Shown: in pieces, positions 58,038-64,000 of the stretch
Position numbering within the stretch: the first letter of the stretch is position 1
How the letters are laid out: the number at the start of each line of letters is the position of its first letter
DNA from: Pseudoscleropodium purum
Taxonomy: Eukaryota > Streptophyta > Bryopsida > Hypnales > Brachytheciaceae
Reading direction: 5' to 3'
DNA length: 64,000 nucleotides
Assembly: GCA_963969395.1 (NCBI GenBank)
Contig: OZ017805.1
Location: 11,904,001-11,968,000 of the forward strand
Program-made: the position numbers and the translations under genes
Notes under the pieces: generated by a model
Told to the model about the DNA's origin: nothing
Databases searched by the model: none
What the model saw: the letters and a program-made list of their open reading frames with translations, nothing else

Positions 58038-60060
58038 GTGGTTTTGCGAATAGAAGTGAGGGGTAGGAGAATTGACATTCAAGTAGAAGAAAAAGAGGAG
58101 CCCAAAATGTTTGCTATAGGGTGGGATGCAGACTACGAGGGTTTGCAAGTGGCATATAAAGATCTAGAAATGTTTCCTAAAGAACCTACAAGAGGGAGAG
58201 ATGTTCATGTGAACAAACTTCTGAACAAGGAAGTTGAGGAGGATCCCAATATGTTTAACAAGGATGTTAATGAGACATGAAATGATGTGTTTTGAAGAGA
58301 AATGAGGAGAAATAGGTGAAAAAAATTTCCACTAATGTAACTGAACTAAAAAAAGAGTACCATGTATATGCAAATTCTAGATATAGTGCTACTTAGTCGT
58401 GTTATAATGAGTGCTATGAAACTAAAGGGGCTTTATAGAAAAATAAGTGGAAGAAGGTAAAAAGAAGGTTATAGTTTTATAATTGTCCCAAATGTACTTG
58501 GACTGAATTCAGAAGATATGTAATTTGTTTTGGTTTTTAAGTCAGAAAATTTTTGATACAAAAAAAGGGTCATACTACTCAATTAAAATGAGTAGGGTCA
58601 TAGGGAAGGTAGAAAATGCAGAGTTTTGGATAATTGAAGAAGACAAAATTTTGGGTCTAACATGCTCTCTTTCTTTCAACGAGAAGAGGAAAATGTGAAG
58701 TGTTTCAAATGTAGACATTAAAGATGCAGTTAGCTGTGATAGAGAAAGAAGAAGAAAAGTCTTCTCTGTAGTTATTCTTAGTTCAAAAAACCAAAAATGG
58801 TAAGTTGAAATACATGCAATTTTGAAATGAACCATTTGATCATAGAAACAAAAAATTAGTAATGTAAGCATGAGGGTAGGTAATGTAAGCGTGTATTTTT
58901 AGCAAAGAGGGTAGAATATGTTAATCAATGGACATTCATGTCCCAATAACCTTCTCTTGTTAGTTATTTATGCCATTATGGTTTTCAACATCTAAGTGTC
59001 TAAAGTGAATAATCATTTTTTATTCCATATTGTAGTGATGTGGATAAACGAAAGCTAGACATTGAACTTCATTAACTTCATGTGAAGGGCAGAAACTATG
59101 CACACGTTGTTCATTGGAAGCAAAGGTACAAAGTATTCTATACTAGGCTTTGTACATGTGGTTAAGCGAAGCTTTGAAAAGAAAGGCAGAAAGAGGGATA
59201 GACAAAGTACAGAAAATGTAGAGTAGGTTGTATTTGATGGTGATGTGCAAGACTAAATATGACATGTATGGTAAGTGGAAACAATTGAATCCTGAAGGAG
59301 GACATCACTAACTTGGACAGGGTTGACGAATCTCAATGTCCGCCCCAAAATAGCGTCCGTTTTCCAGATGTCCGGACGCACGGACGCTAGCGGACGCAAC
59401 GTCCCGACCGCCGTCGAAAAGTGGACGGGCGGGGCGGGGCGGACGCCCAGATCGTGCAGACCAGATCAGTCCGCGCGTCGAACGGACGGCCATAATCGGG
59501 CGGACGGGGGACAAGCGGACGCTGCGTCCGCCGGGACCGCGAATGTCAGTGGACACTGCGGACACAGCGTCCGCGTCCGAACGTCGTGTCAACCCTAGAC
59601 TTGGATAAAGAGTAAATGACTATATTGAGTAGAATGCATCTAAAAGTTAGTTAGGATCCATTTATTGAATAGAAATATAAGTTGTGAGGTCATTTATTAA
59701 TGTCAGTTGTTATGTATGTAGGTGTTTCAGGTCAATCAATAGAATACAAGAAGTGGATTGTCTTGAAGTCTAAATATGTTGTGAAGAAGGATCCTTGAAG
59801 ATCAATAGGTGTAATTGTTGTCAATGAATGGGAAAAAATTGTCATTGATGAGTGCAATTTTGTTTACTATAAGGAAGTGCACAAATGTTCATTTCATAGC
59901 CATGTACAGGACTTATTACATAGAAATGCTATGCAAAAGAAGACATTAGAGTCTATAATATGTCAATGGAAGGCACCCGGGGCTTTTTTGTTGAGGAGAA
60001 GTAGAGGTGATGCAAGAAAAGGTTACTTACTAAAACCCATGTTATAGGCCAATTTTCAAT
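58038..60060 (+). pseudogene. Probable 5' part of a decayed MULE-like gene, interrupted by a hAT element
   Basis: Protein-like blocks on the plus strand: 58038-58280 (KMFAIGWDADYEGLQVAYKD), about 59085-59317 (ETMHTLFIGSKGTKYSILGF, then a basic stretch), the hAT element at 59318-59597, then about 59698-60060 (EYKKWIVLKSKYVVKKDP, then a TGA where Arg fits, and VYYKEVHKCSFHSHVQDLL). None of these is diagnostic alone. They lie upstream of, and in the same orientation as, the MULE-like core at 60811, so I infer one gene with an AT-rich intron or gap at 60060-60810. They could instead belong to another element. Confidence 0.3.
59318..59597. mobile_element. Non-autonomous hAT element (280 bp), GC-rich
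   Basis: The left end is CAGGGTTGAC; the right end GTCAACCCTA (final G changed to A). Flanks aacttgga and gacttgga agree at 7 of 8 bases. The interior shares the CpG-dense GCGGACG-rich sequence of 23487-23782. It lies in the 5' part of the plus-strand MULE-like gene. Confidence 0.9.
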
Positions 60061-60810
60061 TGAATCTTTATTAATTCTAAATTTTGCTTTAGAACAACAA
60101 GTGTATCCTCAAACCCATGCTTGACATTAACACAATTTTCCTACAAACAATTTAATTGAGTCTTAGTCTTAGTTACAAATAATTGTAGTGTTTGTTTATT
60201 GTTTGGATCATTTTTTTTCGTACAACATAAAAGATAATGAATGTTGAATTTCATTGTTGTTAATGTGATTGAAAATAAAAAAATGTATAAAATGAATTGA
60301 TCTGTTTTGCTATAGTGGTATGCTATTGTACAAGAAATTCTGCACGTTAAAAACTTTAGTCTTTAGTGTAAGGTAGTTAGATACAAATTGAGAAGTTTGT
60401 TAGAGTGTCAAGAAGACCTAATTGCAATGCATGCATTCGTCCATATAAAACTACTATTTTCTTTCTTACATAGCTATTGTATATGTTATAATTTGTAGAG
60501 AATTGAAAATATATTGTGTCCTCTAGTGAATAGACATAGTATTGCAACTTGTAATACAAAAAGAATATAAAGCTCAAAATGGTTATAGTAAGTATGAGTA
60601 CAACAGTAAAAGATGAACTGATAACTTTTCCTATATAAGTTTAAAGCTAGTGACATCAAAAAATACAATGCCCAAATTAACAAAAAAGTTTGTTAATTTT
60701 TAACAAAATTAACAAAATAGTCTCTACTAAGTCAATGCGGATGATACAGTACCTAAATCAACAGAAAAATGTTCATGTTTTGTTAATTTGGACATTGATT
60801 TTCTACTACT
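60061..60810. other. AT-rich gap between MULE-like blocks
   Basis: No coding text; stops in every frame. Probably an intron or eroded segment of the MULE-like gene. Confidence 0.4.
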
Positions 60811-61710
60811 GGAGTATGCATTCATTTAGATAATCATATGCATCTTGTAGCTTTTAAAACATGTAGAGAGGCTATAGACATTATTTTAGATCTTATCGCA
60901 TGTGAGGTTGCCAAAACCCCAATTGCCACTAACTTAGCTATTGCTCTAGTAGCTAGTAAGCAAATTCTAGACAATCACCTCATACACAATGGTGAATGTC
61001 CTAAGAAGATGTTGTAGGAAAAGTTGTTAGAGGATGTCATGGATAGATTCTAGAAACTAAGTTCACCTAACATTTGTAACATTATTATTTCGTTTTATAG
61101 CACTAGCAAAAATGGAGTCATAGATAGCATCATGAATTTGAAACAAAATTTGAAGTTCAAATACATTTATGATAGTGTGTTCCCTAGACAAGGAAAAGAG
61201 AAGGTATACTTGTTTAAAATGTTGGTAGAAGGGCCTAATAGTAGAGTGGACTTGGTAAGGTGCATGCAACCGAGTGGAGATTTGGACAACCATGGCATGC
61301 CATGCTTATGACATAGATTGCAATAAGGTGATGACAATTGCCATTTGTAACATGCAATCTTAGGACACCAAGGTTCAAAGCATCATGTGGAGGTTATTAA
61401 ATGATGTTATGAGACGCAATGGAGTGTAAAATCCAAACTTTAAGGACTTCATGGCTGATAGTGCACAAGCAAATTGGATGGTTTGGAGGATTCCAAAATA
61501 GAGATGGTGAACTGTTAGCAAACTTGTCTATTGCATTGGAGTTCTTCATTGCATTGCCATACATACCATATTTGCTTGTCTACTATCATCAAATCAGATT
61601 TGCAACACCAACATATTCATCTTTGCAAGCAATATAAAGATTCTAAAACTATGGGGGAAGCTAAGATACGGTACTTGGCGATTTGTTCTTGGTGGCTTTT
61701 GTAGAAGCAC
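60811..61710 (+). pseudogene. MULE-like transposase core, decayed and 3'-truncated
   Basis: Blocks in order: CIHLDNHMHLVAFKTCREA; NGVIDSIMNLKQN; FPRQGKEKVYLFKML; SRVDLVRCMQPSGDL; (frame change) CNKVMTIAICNMQS; NPNFKDFMADSAQANWM, the MULE-style D...AN block; then LCKQYKDSKTMGEAK and a WWLL end. The same series occurs, more diverged, in the minus-strand gene at 24.1-25.2 kb, where LCKQYNNAKT is the matching text. I recall close relatives in plant proteomes with VDLVRRMQPGGDL and FMADSAQANWNAVR. The SWIM end is missing: the sequence runs into retroelement-end DNA at 61705. Stops are TAG, TAA and TGA. Inactive. Confidence 0.7.
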
Positions 61711-61800
61711 AAAAACTCAAACCGGATAAGTTAGTCTAGAATTAGGATTAGATAGACTTGCAAATTTCAATTCTTTTGATAACTTGTAGAGATTTACGCT
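61705..61800 (+). repeat. Retroelement-end fragment shared with 54370-54470
   Basis: Ordered identity to 54370-54470, ending gctac at the point where the hAT element begins. It truncates the MULE-like gene. Confidence 0.75.
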
Positions 61801-61933
61801 ACCAGGATTGATGAATCTCTATGTCCGCCCCAAAATAGCATCCGTAACCCGGACGTCCGGACGCCAGCGGACGCAGCGTCCCTCCCACCGTCAAAAGGTG
61901 GACGGGCGGGGCGGGGCGGACGGACAAGGCGGC

Positions 61934-62282
61934 TTAGAAAATCCATTTTGGGTTTTTTGTTTTGATTGTTTTCACCAATGAGAGATTGAGAGTGAAGTCA
62001 TTTTGATTTTGATTTTTCTTATATTGCAATTGCGATTCAATAGAGTTGTATATCACTATTTATGTAAAAACTAAAATATGAAATATATTTTTAATTTTTT
62101 TGTTGAATTTCATTTTGATTTAGAAACAAAATCACTTTAAAATCCAGCGAGATGTATATCATCAATAAACAAACAATTTTATAATAAAATGATTGAAGAA
62201 ACCATTGTTATTTGTCAACATGAGCTCCATATATCATGAGCAACTAAACAATCAAACATCTAAATTCACATCTCCACAATTC
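61934..62282. other. 3' untranslated part of the hAT element
   Basis: AT-rich, no coding text, between the GC-rich terminus and the end of the transposase ORF. By position it is the 3' UTR of the minus-strand transposase. Confidence 0.4.
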
Positions 62283-64000
62283 CTATGGACGCCAATCCAC
62301 ATCTCCTTTAACCTCAGCCCCACTACTCTCTCCTGCAGCTTTCCGTTCAAAATCTTCATTATCGAAGTCATCTTCATTGTTGGAATCAAGTATTGTTGTC
62401 TCTTTCAAGTCTTCTCTTGAAGTAGGTTTACTCCCTTCTTTCGAATTTAATTTTTCTTTTTTTACTTTGACAGAACGATTAAAGGCTTTTTGAATAGGAA
62501 CCTTTCTTTTCTTTCTATTTGACAAAGTAGCAACATTTTCATCAAGAGGGGTCCTATTCTTCACTGGAGAGATAGCAAAAGGTTGCATTTCTCTTTTCGC
62601 TTTCACGTTACTCGATTCTTGAACCATCAATCTCGATGTAGGGTCGACATGTCCATGAACAGTTATCTCCACTTTGGCTTTCTTTTGAAGTAATAGAGTG
62701 CCGTTTGTTGATTTGATGGGTTCTTGCGCCATTCCTTTTCCTAAAATGCGAGCACGCAAAGATGCCAATGGCATCCAATCACTATCCGTATTACTTAGGC
62801 TTGTAGGAGATGACGCTACTTTCCGTAGATTACCGCCTCTAGAAATTTCTTTGGAAATGTTCATTAGGCGTTTTCCATATCCAAAGCTTCGAGAATCATT
62901 CAATCGTGTGCTAACAAACTTCAACGGTATTGGTGGAAGAGCACTAGATCTCGGTACTTCAAAAATTGACTTCATTGGCTCCTTTCCTTTATCACTCTTC
63001 ACAATTGCCGAATTTGTGACTGCCATCCCAAGTGAATCATTATTTTTCTGTACCGCAATATTTGGTTCCCCCTCATCACCACTATTGTTGCCCACATTTT
63101 TTGAAACGTCCACCTCCATGACCACATCTTCTCTTCTGTCGTTTCCTTGCACTACATTTAATGCCACAAATGGAGATTGAGAAATTAAAACTTCTTCATT
63201 TCTCCCATCATTACCAATAGCATTCTCATTGATTTTTACCTCTTTGGCAATAGCGTTTGCCTTTTCCAATAGAATGTTTTCGCTATTCGACAATTCCATT
63301 CCATTGCAATATGCAGCTAAAGGAGGTAGATTCTCCTATACCTCTACATTGTCCACGTCTTCACAAAAAGTATATGCATCGTTTGCATTGTCGGGAACGA
63401 CATCCTTGCAGTTTAGATGATAATCATGCGTATCATTCACCAAATCGGGAAAGTCTTCCATAACGTCTTCATCTCCCCATGCTGTCGCACGATTGAAGTC
63501 ATCTCCGCCATCTACAACTGAAAGGGCCCTTTCCAAATCCTCGTCATCATCGTCATCATCGTCTTCTAACGTCGGCCTATCTGAATCTTCTGATTCCATC
63601 GAATCCACATTATCATTATACCATTTTTTTTCATCTTTTTCCTTTGATGCGTTTAATACTTTGGAATTGGTATATACGTACACCAAATCCGCTGCTCTCT
63701 CTGGCTTCAATTTATTTCGAGATTTGTTGTGAACAAAAGAATAGTTGTTCCAATTCCGTTCACATGAAGATGATGACACCAGTTGAGCCAATATCCTCTT
63801 CGCTAATGGAGCTATAAACTTGCCACATGCACCTTCAAAATCCCACCAAGCATGCGCGAACAACATTTGTTCTTCTGGATTCAACATATTGTGGAATGGA
63901 GGTTCTTTGTGCCGAAAAGCCACAAATTCCTTCACCACTGTTGCATATTCATCCAGTTTACATATTCTCTCCAAAGCTTTCTAATATCCTGACATTGCAT
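62283..64000 (-). pseudogene. hAT transposase C-terminal half with long extension, 5' end outside window
   Basis: One minus-strand frame runs from the window edge to TAG at 62283, broken by only two in-frame TAG codons (63981-63983 and 63336-63338), both where Gln would fit. The hAT dimerisation domain lies at about 63880-63650: HAWWDFEGACGKFIAPLAKR, ILAQLVSSSSCERNWNNYSF, NKSRNKLKPERAADLVYVY, matching the family's RxLSxxxSSSxCERNWS...R.RNRL...LVYV. Then comes an acidic run (seven Asp near 63550) and a hydrophilic extension of more than 450 residues with RKKRKVP, like a nuclear localisation signal, near 62505. Such a tail is unusual for hAT proteins, which normally end soon after this domain. 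hAT transposases cut at terminal repeats and leave 8-base duplications. Low stop density makes this the youngest coding unit here. The catalytic part is outside the window. Confidence 0.85.
63530..63580 (-). repeat. Asp-coding trinucleotide repeat
   Basis: On the plus strand, repeated cat/cgt triplets (tcatcatcgtcatcatcg) encode the seven-Asp run on the minus strand. It is likely to vary in length between copies. Confidence 0.8.

Larger units (their letters stand above)
61803..64000 (-). mobile_element. Large hAT element, left end plus transposase gene, right end beyond window
   Basis: At 61803 a diverged terminus CAGGATTGAT starts a 130-base CpG-rich segment (61803-61933) that matches the left ends of the two short hAT elements word for word over most of its length (ATGTCCGCCCCAAAATAGC, GGACGTCCGGACG, GGACGGGCGGGGCGG). 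Between this and the window edge lies a hAT transposase gene on the minus strand. I infer that end and gene belong to one element that supplies, or once supplied, transposase for the short ones. The left target-site copy would be tacgctac at 61795-61802. Confidence 0.7.

Noticed and set aside
62698..63180. 160-codon plus-strand ORF
   Set aside because: Antisense to the long hAT frame, with no domain of its own.
1..64000. A recoded genome with UAG/UAA as glutamine
   Set aside because: TGA also occurs at conserved Arg positions in the TNP2 and kinase-like copies, as expected of general C-to-T decay. No intact housekeeping gene is present to test recoding, so it is kept only as an alternative in the findings.
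1..64000. tRNA, rRNA or other structured RNA genes
   Set aside because: No cloverleaf with box A/B sequences or rRNA core motif was seen on reading. I could not run a covariance search.

Overview
The window reads as repeat-rich nuclear DNA of a land plant. It is AT-rich and holds plant-type transposon families: a CACTA TNP2 transposase, MULE-like SWIM transposases, a hAT transposase and MITEs with clean target duplications. Introns look plant-like, and there are no bacterial operons, rRNA or tRNA genes. Several protein families (the MULE-like family with an AQANW block, the DUF7869-type gene and the kinase-like fragment) recall sequences I associate with bryophytes, lycophytes, ferns or conifers. 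I cannot name the species. No intact cellular gene is visible.

Layout: an FCP1-phosphatase-like pseudogene (1-620) and a kinase-like pseudogene (1890-2710); AT-rich spacer; a DUF7869-type transposon gene on the minus strand (6424-9100); spacer with short palindromes; two CACTA MITEs (11.5 and 14.5 kb); a long decayed coding region of unknown family on the plus strand (about 15.3-20.1 kb), split by a third CACTA MITE; a minisatellite; a MULE-like transposase on the minus strand (about 21.9-25.9 kb), split by a small GC-rich hAT element; C-rich spacer; a retroelement fragment on the minus strand (31.4-33.0 kb); spacer; an unidentified multi-exon, RS-rich decayed gene on the minus strand (36.1-38.9 kb); a decayed TNP2 CACTA transposase on the plus strand (43.1-48.0 kb); spacer with a G18 tract; a retroelement with a gag-like ORF on the plus strand (54.4-58.0 kb), which is the inverted partner of the 31-33 kb fragment; a second MULE-like gene on the plus strand (about 58.0-61.7 kb) with a second small hAT element; and the left end plus transposase of a large hAT element running off the right edge (61803-64000).

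The most informative patterns are these. (1) The decayed genes, translated through their stops, keep long reading frames in which nearly every premature stop is TAG, TAA or TGA where Gln or Arg (CAG, CAA, CGA) fits, a C-to-T signature. (2) One hAT family is present as a transposase-bearing copy and two short copies, all with unusually GC- and CpG-rich ends. (3) A short palindrome, TATCTTYGANTCAAAGATA-like, recurs at least ten times, and inside coding sequence it is read in one phase. (4) Removing one MITE and one copy of its target duplication restores a long reading frame.
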